64,000 bases of DNA from Streptomyces mobaraensis NBRC 13819 = DSM 40847 (GCF_017916255.1 NZ_CP072827.1:248001-312000), one strand, 5' to 3'. Positions 8,192 to 17,631 are shown, numbered from the stretch's first letter. Translations and numbers: made by a program. Notes: generated from the letters alone by a model not told the origin.

Positions 8192-9124
8192 GTGATGGCG
8201 ATCCGCCCCGCCGATGGTCAAGCGGCGCTCACGGCACGGTTGTCGGCCGAGGACGGAGAGGAACCGGACGTGCGCGAGGGCCAGTTCCACCGCGTGGTGG
8301 TCGGCGCGCGAAGAGTGCTGTGCTTCCCGCGCACCCCGGCCGCGGCGGCCCGGCTCCCCGCCCGCGCGGCGACGCTGCGGGCGGTCGGCCGGGCGGGCCT
8401 GCCGTTCGCCGTCCCGTCGCCGCTGTCCGTCGAGGACGGCACCGGCGGCCCGGCGCACCTGGTGCTCACCCGGGTGCCGGGCGCGCCGCTGGAGCCGTCC
8501 GCGCTCGCCCGGCCGGAGGCCGCCGACGCCGCGGCCCGGCAGTTCGCCGCGCTGCTGGCGGCGCTGGGTCGCGCGGGCGGCGAGCCGGGACCGCGCGCGG
8601 AGCTGCCGGAGGCCCCGCGCGACGAGTGGCGCCGGTTCGCGTCCGACGTCCGCGCGGAGCTGTTCCCGCTGCTGTCCGCCGCCGGACGGGCGCGGGCCGA
8701 GCGGGAGCTGGCGGCGGCCGAGGCGCTGCCCTACGTGTCGGGCGCCCTGGTCCACGGCGACCTGGGCGGCGAGAACGTGCTGTGGGAGACGGAGGACGGG
8801 CTGCCCGAGCTGCGCGGGGTGATCGACTGGGACGAGGCCGTGATCGGCGACCCGGCCGTGGACCTGGCCGCCGTCGCCGCCTCGTACGGGGACGCGTTCC
8901 TGCGCCGGGTGGTGGCGCTGGGCGGCCCCGCCCTGCGCGGCCCGGCCGCCCGAGTGGCCGCGATCCGCGGCACCTTCGCGCTCCAGCAGGCGCTGTCCGC
9001 GCTCCGGGACGGTGACGCGGCGGAACTGGCGGACGGGCTGCGGGGATACGGTCACCGGGACGGGACCGCGGTCACCCCCGGGGCAGGGCCTCAAGGCCCT
9101 CCCGCAGGTCGTCCGCGTTCATGA
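8192..9124 (+). CDS. Aminoglycoside-phosphotransferase-family kinase
   Basis: About 310 aa. The APH fold is recognised from the catalytic loop LVHGDLGGENVLWE (Asp as catalytic base, Asn for Mg2+) and the DFG-equivalent GVIDWDEAVIGDPAVDLAAV. The N-lobe is short and Arg/Ala-rich. The family phosphorylates small molecules such as aminoglycosides, macrolides, homoserine or choline-like substrates; nothing here fixes the substrate, and a resistance role should not be assumed. The start is either GTG 8192 or the adjacent ATG 8195, both served by AGGGAG (8180-8185). Its 3' end overlaps that of the convergent small gene by 53 bp. Confidence 0.82.
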   Translation: MMAIRPADGQAALTARLSAEDGEEPDVREGQFHRVVVGARRVLCFPRTPAAAARLPARAATLRAVGRAGLPFAVPSPLSVEDGTGGPAHLVLTRVPGAPLEPSALARPEAADAAARQFAALLAALGRAGGEPGPRAELPEAPRDEWRRFASDVRAELFPLLSAAGRARAERELAAAEALPYVSGALVHGDLGGENVLWETEDGLPELRGVIDWDEAVIGDPAVDLAAVAASYGDAFLRRVVALGGPALRGPAARVAAIRGTFALQQALSALRDGDAAELADGLRGYGHRDGTAVTPGAGPQGPPAGRPRS

Positions 9125-9368
9125 CGGGGTGCAGTTCGACCTCGGCCTCCATGTCGAGGAAGAACCGCTCCAGCAGCGCCGGCATCTCGGAGGACTCCCG
9201 CATGTCGAAGACGAGGATGCAGGTGCGCCCGCCGTCCATGCAGGTGAAGTAGGCGGCTTCGGGACGGAGCTGTTCGAGGACGTCCCGCATGGCCGCCCCC
9301 ATGGTGCCGTTCCTGACCGCCTCGTTGGCCGTGTGGGTGTCCAGCCGGGCCCTGAGCAGAGTACGCAT
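9072..9368 (-). CDS. Conserved small streptomycete protein, unknown function
   Basis: A 98-aa protein starting MRTLLRARLDTHTANEAV and containing EAAYFTCMDGGRTCILVFDM and EVELHPVMNADDLREGL. It is a small alpha/beta, ferredoxin-like pattern that I recognise as a conserved actinobacterial hypothetical. I chose the ATG at 9368 because AAGGAG lies about 6-7 bases upstream; the longer open frame has shadow-like composition before it. The 3' end overlaps the kinase gene tail to tail (9072-9124). No membrane segment or catalytic motif is seen. Confidence 0.75.
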   Translation of the reverse strand: MRTLLRARLDTHTANEAVRNGTMGAAMRDVLEQLRPEAAYFTCMDGGRTCILVFDMRESSEMPALLERFFLDMEAEVELHPVMNADDLREGLEALPRG

Positions 9369-9620
9369 GGCGCTCTCCTTCGCCATGGCGTGCCGCGCCC
9401 GGCGCTCGGGTTCCGCGCCGACCGGAAGCGCGGGACGTCCCTTCCACCGTCCCTCCGGGCCGCCGGGCAGGCAAGGCGGGACCGCGAGGGCCGGGGGAAG
9501 CGGCGGCGAGGCCGCCCGGTGGAGACCGGCCACATCGGCTCAACTTGACCTGTACATGCCCCCTCACCGGTGGTGGCATGTCTCGCGCAGTCACTCGGCG
9601 GAGCAGCTGGAGGCATCCCC

Positions 9621-10265
9621 ATGTGGAAACCGGCACTCATCGGCACCGCGGCCGTGGCACTCGCCGCCACCGCCTTCTCCCCCCAGGCCGCCGCGGCCGA
9701 AGGCGCGCCGCCGCCGGGGAGAATCCAGATCGACGTGGTCTCCGTCAACGGGTCGGGCTGCCCGGCGGGGACGGCGGCCGTCGCCGTGGCGGGCGACAAC
9801 ACGGCCTTCACCGTCTCGTACAGCAACTACCTGGCCCAGGTCGGCGTCGGCTCCAAGCCCACCGACTTCCGGAAGAACTGCCAGCTCGGCCTGAACGTCC
9901 ACGTCCCGCAGGGCTACACCTACGCCATCGCCAAGGCGGACTACCGCGGGTTCGCCCATCTGCAGAGCGGGGCGACGGGCCTGGAGAAGGCGAGCTACTA
10001 CTTCCAGGGCATGCAGCAGACGACCTCCACCAGCCACCGCTTCAGCGGCCCGTTCAGCGACGACTGGCAGACCACCGACGTGACGGACGTCGACGCGCTG
10101 GTCTACGCGCCCTGCGGCACCCAGCGGATCCTCAACGTCAACACCGAGCTGCGGGTGAGCGCCGGCACCTCCGACCCGGGGTCGACCACCAGCTTCATGG
10201 CCATGGACTCGGCCGACGGCAGCGTCAACACCCTCTACCACTTCGAGTGGAAGCAGTGTTCCTGA
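9621..10265 (+). CDS. DUF4360 secreted protein, copy 1
   Basis: A 214-aa protein. The signal peptide is MWKPALIGTAAVALAAT with AXA-type cleavage near AAAAEG. The mature part contains IDVVSVNGSGCPAGT, FTVSYSNY, RKNCQLGLNVHVPQG and a final HFEWKQC. Cysteine positions are consistent with disulfides in a secreted beta-rich fold. DUF4360 is widespread in Streptomyces and fungi and has no assigned function. The ATG at 9621 has GGAGG at 8 bases. The next gene is a paralogue (about 70% identical over the mature region by eye), so this is a tandem duplication. Confidence 0.88.
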   Translation: MWKPALIGTAAVALAATAFSPQAAAAEGAPPPGRIQIDVVSVNGSGCPAGTAAVAVAGDNTAFTVSYSNYLAQVGVGSKPTDFRKNCQLGLNVHVPQGYTYAIAKADYRGFAHLQSGATGLEKASYYFQGMQQTTSTSHRFSGPFSDDWQTTDVTDVDALVYAPCGTQRILNVNTELRVSAGTSDPGSTTSFMAMDSADGSVNTLYHFEWKQCS

Positions 10266-10303
10266 TCCGTGCCTCATCCGCGCTCCCGGGCGCGGCGCAG
10301 CGG

Positions 10304-10339
10304 GACCAGTGGGACCAGCGAGACCAGGGAGACCAGGGA
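10304..10339 (+). repeat. Four 9-bp tandem repeats between DUF4360 copies
   Basis: GACCAG recurs at 10304, 10313, 10322 and 10331, each starting a 9-bp unit of pattern GACCAGNGR. The array immediately precedes the ribosome binding site of the second DUF4360 gene, and its last unit contributes the GGGAG purine stretch. Confidence 0.8.
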
Positions 10340-10350
10340 GAGGGGCCTTC

Positions 10351-11016
10351 ATGCGCGGACCCACCAAGCTCAGACCGGCCGTGCTCGGCGGCGCCGCGGC
10401 GGCCCTGCTGACCGTCGCGGCCCCGCCGGCGGGCGCCGCCCCGATCGGGGTGCCGCCGCCGGACAAGATCGTGATCGACGTGGTGACCGTCAACGGGTCG
10501 GGGTGTCCGGCGGGCACCGCGAACGTGGCGGTGTCCCCCGACAACACGGCCTTCACCGTGTCCTACAGCAACTACACGGCCCAGGTGGGCGTCGGCTCCA
10601 AGCCCACCGACGCCCGCCGGAACTGCCAGCTCAGCCTGAACGTCCACGTCCCGCAGGGCTTCACGTACGCGGTCGCGCGGGCGGACTACCGCGGGTTCGC
10701 GCACCTGGAGAAGGGGGCCGCGGGGCTGGAGCGGGCGAACTACTACTTCCAGGGGATGCAGCAGACCTCGTTCGTCAACCACCACTTCACCGGCCCGCTC
10801 AACGACAACTGGCAGACGTCCGACACTACGGACATCGACGCGCTGGTCTACGCGCCCTGCGGGGCGATGCGCTACTTCAACATCAACACCGAGCTGCGGG
10901 TGGACGCCGGTACCTCGGACACCTCCAAGACGTCCAGCTTCCTGATGATGGACTCGACGGACGGCAACATCAGCACCCTCTACCACTTCGCCTGGAAGCA
11001 GTGCCCCGCGAGGTGA
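10351..11016 (+). CDS. DUF4360 secreted protein, copy 2
   Basis: A 221-aa paralogue of the upstream gene. It has a signal peptide (MRGPTKLRPAVLGGAAAALL) cleaved near AGA-AP, the same VNGSGCPAGT and NCQLSLNVHVPQGF blocks, and the closing HFAWKQC. The spacing of the cysteines is preserved, so both copies look functional. The ATG at 10351 is preceded by AGGGAGAGGGG. A strong hairpin follows 24 bases after the stop. Probably co-transcribed with copy 1, since only 85 bp separate them. Confidence 0.88.
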   Translation: MRGPTKLRPAVLGGAAAALLTVAAPPAGAAPIGVPPPDKIVIDVVTVNGSGCPAGTANVAVSPDNTAFTVSYSNYTAQVGVGSKPTDARRNCQLSLNVHVPQGFTYAVARADYRGFAHLEKGAAGLERANYYFQGMQQTSFVNHHFTGPLNDNWQTSDTTDIDALVYAPCGAMRYFNINTELRVDAGTSDTSKTSSFLMMDSTDGNISTLYHFAWKQCPAR

Positions 11017-11040
11017 GCGGGGAGCGTCCGGGTACGGAAC

Positions 11041-11077
11041 GGCCCGCCTGGCGACGGATGGCGTCGCCGGGCGGGCC
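11041..11077. terminator. Bidirectional terminator
   Basis: A 15-bp stem, 11041-11055 with 11063-11077, all Watson-Crick except one G-U pair, with a 7-base loop. It lies between the DUF4360 gene and the convergent MFS gene. Confidence 0.85.
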
Positions 11078-11101
11078 GGACGGCGAGGGGCGGGACGCGC
11101 C

Positions 11102-12553
11102 TCAGTCGTGCGCCTCGGCCTCCACCGGCTTCGGGATCAGGAACGACGTCCCGATCGCGAGGGCCAGGATCACCACACCGGCGATCATTCCGGCGACGTA
11201 CCCGCCGGGCGAGGACGGGTCGGACGGCGCCATGGCCGTCTTGACGGCGTAGAGCGCGGCGAAGCTGAGCCCCGCGCCGAGGTTGAAGGCGCCCGCGTTC
11301 AGGCCGGGCAGGAAGCCGGGGTTCTCCTTGGGCGAGAGCACGATGCCCAGCCCGTTGAGGACGATGTTGGCCACACCCGCGTAGGCGATGCCCACCAGCA
11401 GGGAGGTGACCAGCAGCAGGACCCGGGAGTCCGCCGGCACGGTCACGATCATCAGGATGACGGAGAGCACCGAACCGGCGAGGCCCAGGCGCAGCACCCG
11501 GCCGTAGCCGTAGGTGGCGGCGAGCCGGCCGGCGACCGGCCCCATGGCCAGTCCGGCGAGCGCGTACGGGGTGAGGGTCCACCAGGCGGACTCGCTCGCG
11601 CTCATGCCGAGGCCGGCCTGCGCGTCCTGGGCGAAGGACGGGATCAGGCCGTTCATGACCGCGAAGACACCGGTCATGGTGAGCACGGTGGTGAGCAGGG
11701 TGGCCCAGGTGGCGCGCTGCTTCAGGTGGTGCGTGGCGACCAGCGGGTTCGGCGAACGGTTCTCGGTGCGCCAGAAGAGGGCGAAGGCGAGCGCGGCGAC
11801 CACGACGAGCCCGCAGGCGAGCGTCCAGTCGGCGGCCTCCAGCTTCCCGGCCTCGTTGAGGGCGACGAGCAGCGAGCCGACGGATACGACGAGAAGGCCG
11901 ACGCCGGGCCAGTCCATCCGGTGCGCCGACGGGACCCTGGTCTCGGGGGTCATGGTGGCGACCATGACGGTGGCGATGAGGGCGACGACGGCCATCGCCC
12001 AGAAGACGGCCTGGAAGCCGTGGTGGTCGGCGAGGTAGCCGCCGCCGAGGGAGTCCACGCCCGCGATGCCGCCGTTGACGGCGGTGATCACGCCGAGCAG
12101 GGTGCCGTAGCGCTTGGGCTCGGGCACCTCGACGCGGAGCATGATCAGGCAGAGCGGCACGGTCGGGCCGGACGCGCCCTGGATGACCCGGCCCAGGAAC
12201 AGCACGGCCACGCTGTTCGCCAGCGCGGCGACGACGCAGCCCACGGCCATCAGGGCGAGCATCCCGACCAGCACCTTGCGGCGCCCGAGGATGTCGCCGA
12301 GGCGCGGGAGGAACAGGGAGAACAGCGCCGCCGAGGTGAAGAACGCGGTCTGGGTGAGACCGATCTCCGCGGAGGTGGCGCCGAGGCTGTCCTCGATGCT
12401 CTTCAGCGCGGGGCTGAGCATGCTCGCGTTCAGCTGGAAGGCGATGCAGGCCGTGAGGAGGGCGGTGACCAGGACGGCCACCCGGGTGGTGCGGCCGGCC
12501 GGGGCGCCGGTGGTGGCGTCGGCGCCGTGCGGGCCGGTGTGAGAAACGTTCAT
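11102..12553 (-). CDS. MFS drug-efflux-type transporter (DHA2-like)
   Basis: A 483-aa, strongly hydrophobic protein with about 12-14 membrane segments. Motif A between TM2 and TM3 reads LGDILGRRKVLVG. The motif C-like region around GPTVPLCLIM and the long central segment fit the 14-TM DHA2 subfamily of proton-driven exporters. Substrate unknown. It is monocistronic on the minus strand, and no regulator is adjacent. The ATG at 12553 has only a weak purine stretch upstream, so a start a few codons away is possible. Confidence 0.87.
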   Translation of the reverse strand: MNVSHTGPHGADATTGAPAGRTTRVAVLVTALLTACIAFQLNASMLSPALKSIEDSLGATSAEIGLTQTAFFTSAALFSLFLPRLGDILGRRKVLVGMLALMAVGCVVAALANSVAVLFLGRVIQGASGPTVPLCLIMLRVEVPEPKRYGTLLGVITAVNGGIAGVDSLGGGYLADHHGFQAVFWAMAVVALIATVMVATMTPETRVPSAHRMDWPGVGLLVVSVGSLLVALNEAGKLEAADWTLACGLVVVAALAFALFWRTENRSPNPLVATHHLKQRATWATLLTTVLTMTGVFAVMNGLIPSFAQDAQAGLGMSASESAWWTLTPYALAGLAMGPVAGRLAATYGYGRVLRLGLAGSVLSVILMIVTVPADSRVLLLVTSLLVGIAYAGVANIVLNGLGIVLSPKENPGFLPGLNAGAFNLGAGLSFAALYAVKTAMAPSDPSSPGGYVAGMIAGVVILALAIGTSFLIPKPVEAEAHD

Positions 12554-12847
12554 GCCTCGACGTCTTCGTGGGGGGCGACACCCGCTGCCCGATGGGACAG
12601 CGGTGGAGCGGAGCGCTTCGGGTGTGCGGCATCGTCTCCGCCGTCCGCGGCGCGGCCGTTCCGTCGGCCGGAACGAACCAGGTCACGAACCGCCCGTACG
12701 TCCAGTCCGTGGCCAAAGGTACCTGTTGTGGACGGTTGACCGGAGTCCGCCGTTCCGCTCCCGGCCGGACAGCTCCCTCACATCACCCGGTGACGCCCAC
12801 GCCGTCACCGACCGCTACGAAGACCCCCAAGGGGTCGCCACGCCCCG

Positions 12848-13372
12848 TCAGGCGGTGCCCATGGTCTCCGCGAAGGTCTCCGGATCGGCGTCGAAGCCGC
12901 GCAGGAGCGGACGGAACGACCACAGCCCGCCGGCGTCGCGGACGAACTCGCCCACCGTGGCCGCGGTGGCCCCGCCCACGGACGCGAAGTCCTCCTCCGC
13001 CAGCACCTCGTACCCGGCCACGATCTGCACCCGGGGCGCGGCCACGTCCGCGAAGGTGAGCCGGCCGTCGGTCTGCTGGGCGGCCACGCCCACGACGACG
13101 CGCCCGTTGGCCTCGGACATCCGGAACAGCTCGACGGTCATCACCTCGTCCCAGCCCAGCCCCTTGCCGTCCCGGCTGTCGCGGTTGAGGACGACGGTGC
13201 CGTCCGGTGAGCGGCGGCCGAAGTGCACCAGCTGGGCCGGGGCGCCGTGCGGATCGTCGGCCCGGAGGACGGCGATCACCAGGTCGAGGTCGTGCGGGTC
13301 GGCGCCGTAGGGCGCGGGATCCCACTTCAGCCGCACCTCGGCCTTCTCGATGCCCTTGCCGAAAACGCTCAC
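12848..13372 (-). CDS. TerD-family stress/tellurium-resistance-type protein
   Basis: A 174-aa protein. I place the start at GTG 13372, seven bases from GGAGGGA, giving VSVFGKGIEKAEVRLKWDP; longer frames upstream have shadow composition. TerD-fold features are LDLVIAVLRADDP, LNRDSRDGKGLGWDEVMTVEL (acidic Ca2+-site region) and the terminal half with VQIVAGYEVLAEEDFASV. TerD proteins bind Ca2+ and are linked to stress resistance and development in Streptomyces. No ter operon partners are adjacent. The 294-bp gap between this gene and the MFS gene shows no gene or clear signal. Confidence 0.85.
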   Translation of the reverse strand: MSVFGKGIEKAEVRLKWDPAPYGADPHDLDLVIAVLRADDPHGAPAQLVHFGRRSPDGTVVLNRDSRDGKGLGWDEVMTVELFRMSEANGRVVVGVAAQQTDGRLTFADVAAPRVQIVAGYEVLAEEDFASVGGATAATVGEFVRDAGGLWSFRPLLRGFDADPETFAETMGTA

Positions 13373-13722
13373 GCGTCGTCCCTCCCCGGGTCCGGTGCCT
13401 TGTGTCCCCACATGATGGCGTGGAGCGGGGCGGCCCCGGAAGGGGGATCCGGCGGCACCGCACGGTGGGGGGACGGGGCGGGCGCCCGGCCGCCGGGTCA
13501 GGACTTCCGGTAGCGCCGCAGCATCCAGGGCAGGGCGACCGCCCACAGCCGCCGCCACACCGGCCTCGGGAGGAACCGGCTGCGCTCCTCCCGCCCGTAC
13601 GGGTGCCGGCCGCCACCGGGGCGAGGGCAGTGCCCTCCGGGATCCGCGGCCTTCGGTGCGGTAGGCACCGCTTCGTACCCCAGGCGCGGGGCCGCTCCCC
13701 GAGCCGCTTCTCTCCTGACGTC

Positions 13723-13751
13723 TTGTCAATGCAATGTCACATTACTACGTT
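13723..13751 (+). promoter_or_regulatory. Candidate promoter of the collagenase gene with palindrome in the spacer
   Basis: TTGTCA (13723-13728) and TACGTT (13746-13751) are separated by 17 bp, close to the HrdB-type consensus. The spacer contains the palindrome AATGTCACATT (13733-13743), a possible operator. The start codon lies 107 bases downstream. The rest of the 485-bp gap (13373-13857) is GC-rich and shows no gene I can support. Confidence 0.6.
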
Positions 13752-13857
13752 ACGCATCACACAGCGCTCAGTGGCCGTCTCCCCCAAGCACCCCGAACCA
13801 GGGGGAAGTCCGGCCTCCCTCGAATCCCCCACGTATCCCCCCACTCTGGAGACAACG

Positions 13858-16191
13858 GTGTCCCGACACAGACCTGTCCGCCGCACCCTGGCCGCCGGCG
13901 CCCTCGCCGCGGCCCTGCTCGGCCCGGCCGTCCCGGCGGCCGTCGCCGCGCCGGCGGGCGCACCCGGCCGTCCGGCCCCGAAGCCGGCCTCGACGGCGGC
14001 GCCGGGGACGGCCGGGCCGGACGACGGCCACGACCGGGCCGACCGCCTCGCCCGCGCCCCCCGGCCGGCCGCCCGCCCCCTGCCGGCCCCCGGCGGCCTC
14101 CCCGACGGCCGGGTGGCGGGCGCCCGTACGCCCGCCCACCAGGGCGGCACGCCCCGCCCGGGCCTGGCGCCCTGCACGCTCGACGGCGTCACCGGCCTGG
14201 GGCCCGAGGCGTTCGCCGACTTCCTCGCCGACCCGGCCGTCACCGCCGACGGCTGCCTCCGCACCCTCATCTGGACCTGGGACGCCCGGCTCGCCCCCGT
14301 CATGTCCAAGGCGCACGTCCAGGCCGTCTCCCGCCGGATATCCGCCCTCGCGCCCCGGCACGACGGCCGGAACGGCGGCCACCTGCTGGAGATGCTCACC
14401 TACCTCCACGCCGTCGTGTACCACGACTTCTCGCGCACCGAGATCGACGTCACGGACCCGCCGACCGCCGAGGCCATGCGCCGCGCGATCAGCGACTTCG
14501 GCGGCGCGGCCCACAGCTTCGACGTCACGCGCTCCAACGCGGAGAGCCTGCGCGAGGCCCTGTACGCGGGCAGCGGCCCCGGGCTGCGCCAGTCCCAGCT
14601 CGGCCTGATCCGCAAGGTCCTGGCGACCATGGACCCGTACCACACCACCACGTACAAGGACCCGTCCTGGGCCGGCGCCGCGCTCGCCGGGCTGTCCGTC
14701 AACTACCTGGGCCTGTACCCGGGCAACAAGGACACCGCGTTCCGCACCGTCGTCACCGGCAACGCCGCGTACCGCGAGGCGTTCCGCAAGTTCGCCGGCT
14801 ACACGCACCTGAAGGGCACGCCCAACGAGTGGGTGGTGCGGGACGCCGTCGGCGAGTACGGCCGCTTCGGCGAGGTCGACGCGCTGCGGAACGAGACGGT
14901 GTCCGGCCTCGGCGCGCTGCTGCCCGTCGCCGAGCGGAACTTCGGCGCGCTCGGCTCACCGTGGGCCAAGGCGGCGGGCTGGCTGGTCTACTACCAGTCC
15001 TGCGCCGCGTACGGCGTCTGCAAGCCGGACATCGAGCGGCGCCTCTTCCCCGTCACCTACACCTACGACGGGGGCGGCATGAAGGTGCGCACCGCCCTGG
15101 ACCGGGCCACCGTCGACCGGCTGTACTACGCGAGCAAGCAGGTGAAGGCCCAGTTCCACCGGGTACTGGGCACCGAGAAGCCGCTGGCCGGCGACGTCAA
15201 CTCCACCCTGAACATCGTCCTGTACGCCTCGCGCGCCCAGTACGAGGACTTCCAGCCGCTGCTCACCGGGCTGAGCACCGCCAACGGCGGCATGTACATC
15301 GAGCAGGGCGCGACCTTCTACACGTACCAGCGCCGCGTCCCGCAGGACTCCTCGCTGACCCTCGAGGAGCTGTTCCGGCACGAGTACACCCACTACCTCA
15401 ACGGGCGGTGGGCCGTGCCCGGCCTGTTCGGCGAAGGCCCCTGGTACCAGGGCGACCGGACCACCGCGATGGACGAGGGCACGGCCGAGTTCTTCGCCGG
15501 GGCCACCCGCGGCGACGGCGTCAAGGTGCGCAAGTCCCTGGTCCGGGGCGTCATCAAGGACACGGCGAACGGCGGTCCGCGGATGAGCGTCGACCGGCTG
15601 CTGCACGCCACGTACGACGGCGACGGCTTCCGCTTCTACGACTACGCGGGCACCTTCTTCGAATTCCTCTGGACGGAACGGCCGTCGCTGCTGCGCGAGA
15701 TGTACGGCCTGCTGCGGGCGGACGACCCGACGGGGTTCGACGCCTGGCGCGACCGGATGGGCAAGGACGCGGGACTCCAGCGCGCCTACGACGCCTTCCT
15801 CGACCGGCGGATCGCCGAGGTGGACGGGCTGTACGTGCCCAGCACCGACGTCATCCCCAACGACCGGCTGCGGGACGCCTCCCCCGAGGCCGTCGGCGCG
15901 TCGCTGGCCTCGGCCACCTCGCTGACGCCCGCCTGCGCCGCCGGCCCGGACCCGTCGGTGCGGCGCTTCGTGTGCACCGGCCGGATCACCGCGAGGCTCA
16001 CGGACGCGGCCGACCCCGACCGGGTGTTCCGCGACATGTCGGGCACGGTCGACTACTTCATCCTGGAGCGGGCCCGTCCCGCCTCCACCAACCTGGAGGA
16101 GATGAACTGCTCCTTCGGGCCGGTGGACGTCTGGTCCGACGGCCGGGGCGGGACCTCCGACTACACGTGTGAGGGGCCGCTGCGCAGCTGA
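13858..16191 (+). CDS. Secreted M9 microbial collagenase (gluzincin metalloprotease)
   Basis: A 777-aa protein. The GTG at 13858 (GGAG six bases upstream) begins a twin-arginine-poor, Sec-like signal peptide with an Ala-rich core. A Pro/Ala-rich propeptide precedes the collagenase N-terminal domain, recognisable from CTLDGVTGLGPEAFADFLAD and the helical repeats. The zinc site is HEYTH at about residue 508, with a downstream Glu in MDEGTAEFFAGA. The architecture and length match peptidase family M9 (Vibrio/Streptomyces collagenases), which cut native collagen outside the cell. The C-terminal about 130 residues form a small Cys-containing domain (TPACAAG...FVCTGRITARL...MNCSFG) that may bind substrate. 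No PKD repeats are seen. It is monocistronic. Confidence 0.9.
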   Translation: MSRHRPVRRTLAAGALAAALLGPAVPAAVAAPAGAPGRPAPKPASTAAPGTAGPDDGHDRADRLARAPRPAARPLPAPGGLPDGRVAGARTPAHQGGTPRPGLAPCTLDGVTGLGPEAFADFLADPAVTADGCLRTLIWTWDARLAPVMSKAHVQAVSRRISALAPRHDGRNGGHLLEMLTYLHAVVYHDFSRTEIDVTDPPTAEAMRRAISDFGGAAHSFDVTRSNAESLREALYAGSGPGLRQSQLGLIRKVLATMDPYHTTTYKDPSWAGAALAGLSVNYLGLYPGNKDTAFRTVVTGNAAYREAFRKFAGYTHLKGTPNEWVVRDAVGEYGRFGEVDALRNETVSGLGALLPVAERNFGALGSPWAKAAGWLVYYQSCAAYGVCKPDIERRLFPVTYTYDGGGMKVRTALDRATVDRLYYASKQVKAQFHRVLGTEKPLAGDVNSTLNIVLYASRAQYEDFQPLLTGLSTANGGMYIEQGATFYTYQRRVPQDSSLTLEELFRHEYTHYLNGRWAVPGLFGEGPWYQGDRTTAMDEGTAEFFAGATRGDGVKVRKSLVRGVIKDTANGGPRMSVDRLLHATYDGDGFRFYDYAGTFFEFLWTERPSLLREMYGLLRADDPTGFDAWRDRMGKDAGLQRAYDAFLDRRIAEVDGLYVPSTDVIPNDRLRDASPEAVGASLASATSLTPACAAGPDPSVRRFVCTGRITARLTDAADPDRVFRDMSGTVDYFILERARPASTNLEEMNCSFGPVDVWSDGRGGTSDYTCEGPLRS

Positions 16192-16201
16192 GCGGCCTTA
16201 C

Positions 16202-16222
16202 GGGCGGGCCGCCGGCCCGCCC
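16202..16222. terminator. Terminator between collagenase and convergent FAD gene
   Basis: GGGCGGGCC (16202-16210) and GGCCCGCCC (16214-16222) form a perfect 9-bp stem with a 3-base loop. It lies 10 bases after the collagenase stop and 2 bases from the end of the convergent gene. Confidence 0.8.
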
Positions 16223-16224
16223 TC

Positions 16225-17631
16225 TCACCGTTCGCCGCCCTCCTCCGGGCGCATCGGCGGCTCGACGGGCGCCTGCGGCTCGGGGCGCAGCAGGACGGCC
16301 CGGGCGACGGCCGGCGCGAACAGGGCGGACGGCGGTACGACGAGCCCCGTCATCGCCCGGAAGGCGGCCCCGACGACCGGGTCGCCGGTGGCCCGCCGGA
16401 CGACGCGGGACATGTACCAGGTGCCGGGCCGGTCGACGGCCCGGACCGCGGTGGCGTTCCCGAGGGCGGTGGGCAGCAGGCGGTCGCCGCCCGCGGAGAT
16501 GTTCCACGGTGGGCGGACGGTCGCGCACAGCGCCCGCTGCACCCGCCGGGTCGTCGGGACCCGGCGGGTGTCGTCCAGGGCCTCGCGCAGGGCCAGGGCA
16601 CTCAGCGCGGCCACCGTCATGCCCTGCCCGTACACGGGGTTGAAGGCGCACAGCGCCTCCCCGGCGGCGAGGAAGCCCGCCGGGCGGCGGCCCGGACGGT
16701 CGTAGCGGCGGCGGACGTTGGCGGTCGACCGGTAGCCGTGGGCGGGGCCGAGCGGCTCGGCCTTGTCGATCCACTCGCCGAAGACGGGATGCGGCAGGTG
16801 GTCGGCGAAGGCCCGGAAGCCGGCGTCGTCGGTGGGCGGTTCGCAGCCCCGGAGCCCGGAGAGCAGGACGGTCCAGCGGTCCCCTTCCATCGGCAGGATG
16901 AGCCCGCCGTACGGCTGGGTGGCGTCGGGGACGATGTAGACGCCCCGGAACGGCGCGCCCACGTTGGCGCCCGCCCGGTAGAAGCGGGTGGCGTAGGCGA
17001 GTCCGGTGTCGATCCGTTCCTCGTGGGCCGGTTCGGCGCCGAGTTCCGTCAGCCAGCCGGGTGCCCGGGAGGAGCGGCCGGAGGCGTCCAGCACGAGGTC
17101 GGCCGCCAGCGTGCCGGGCTCCTCCCCCGCCCGTCCGGCGCCCCGGGCCCGCAGCCGGACGCCCCGCACCCGGTCGGCGTCACCGACCAGGCCGGTGACC
17201 TCCGTCCCGTCGACGAGCCGGATCCGGGGATCGGCCAGCACCCGGCGGCGTACGACCCAGTCGACCAGCGGACGGGACGCGCTGACGAAACGGAGGGTGG
17301 CGGGGGTGCGGCGGTACCACCGGCCGGCCTGCCAGTGCAGCAGCTCGTCGGGCATCCCGATCGCCGGGGCGCCGTGCCCGCGCAGCTCGTCCATGACCCC
17401 GGGCAGCAGCCGGTCCAGCGCCTGCCGCCCGCTCTCCAGCAGCACGTGCGTGTGCCGGTCCTGCGGCAGCCCCGCCCGGTGCTCCGGCCCGTCGGGATAG
17501 CGGTCGCGCTCGACGATGGTCACCGTATCGGCGTGGTCCGCCAGCACACACGCCGCGAGCAGCCCGCTCAGGCTCCCCCCGACAACCACCGCGTGCCGCC
17601 CACGCACCCCTGCCGTCGCACCCACACACAA
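16225..17631 (-). CDS. FAD-dependent oxidoreductase/monooxygenase-like protein
   Basis: About 468 aa. The N-terminal Rossmann fold is HAVVVGGSLSGLLAACVLADH, a GxGxxG variant with Gly-Gly-Ser, then VTIVERDRYPDG with the acidic residue binding the FAD ribose. ADLVLDASGRSS is the conserved DG-like motif of the class, and FLAAGEALCAFNPVYGQGM is the GD-motif equivalent. This is the geranylgeranyl-reductase / aromatic-hydroxylase superfamily; the substrate cannot be deduced. Several in-frame GTG codons lie near 17631, and none has an ideal ribosome binding site, so the first 10-15 residues are uncertain. Confidence 0.8.
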   Translation of the reverse strand: MCVGATAGVRGRHAVVVGGSLSGLLAACVLADHADTVTIVERDRYPDGPEHRAGLPQDRHTHVLLESGRQALDRLLPGVMDELRGHGAPAIGMPDELLHWQAGRWYRRTPATLRFVSASRPLVDWVVRRRVLADPRIRLVDGTEVTGLVGDADRVRGVRLRARGAGRAGEEPGTLAADLVLDASGRSSRAPGWLTELGAEPAHEERIDTGLAYATRFYRAGANVGAPFRGVYIVPDATQPYGGLILPMEGDRWTVLLSGLRGCEPPTDDAGFRAFADHLPHPVFGEWIDKAEPLGPAHGYRSTANVRRRYDRPGRRPAGFLAAGEALCAFNPVYGQGMTVAALSALALREALDDTRRVPTTRRVQRALCATVRPPWNISAGGDRLLPTALGNATAVRAVDRPGTWYMSRVVRRATGDPVVGAAFRAMTGLVVPPSALFAPAVARAVLLRPEPQAPVEPPMRPEEGGER

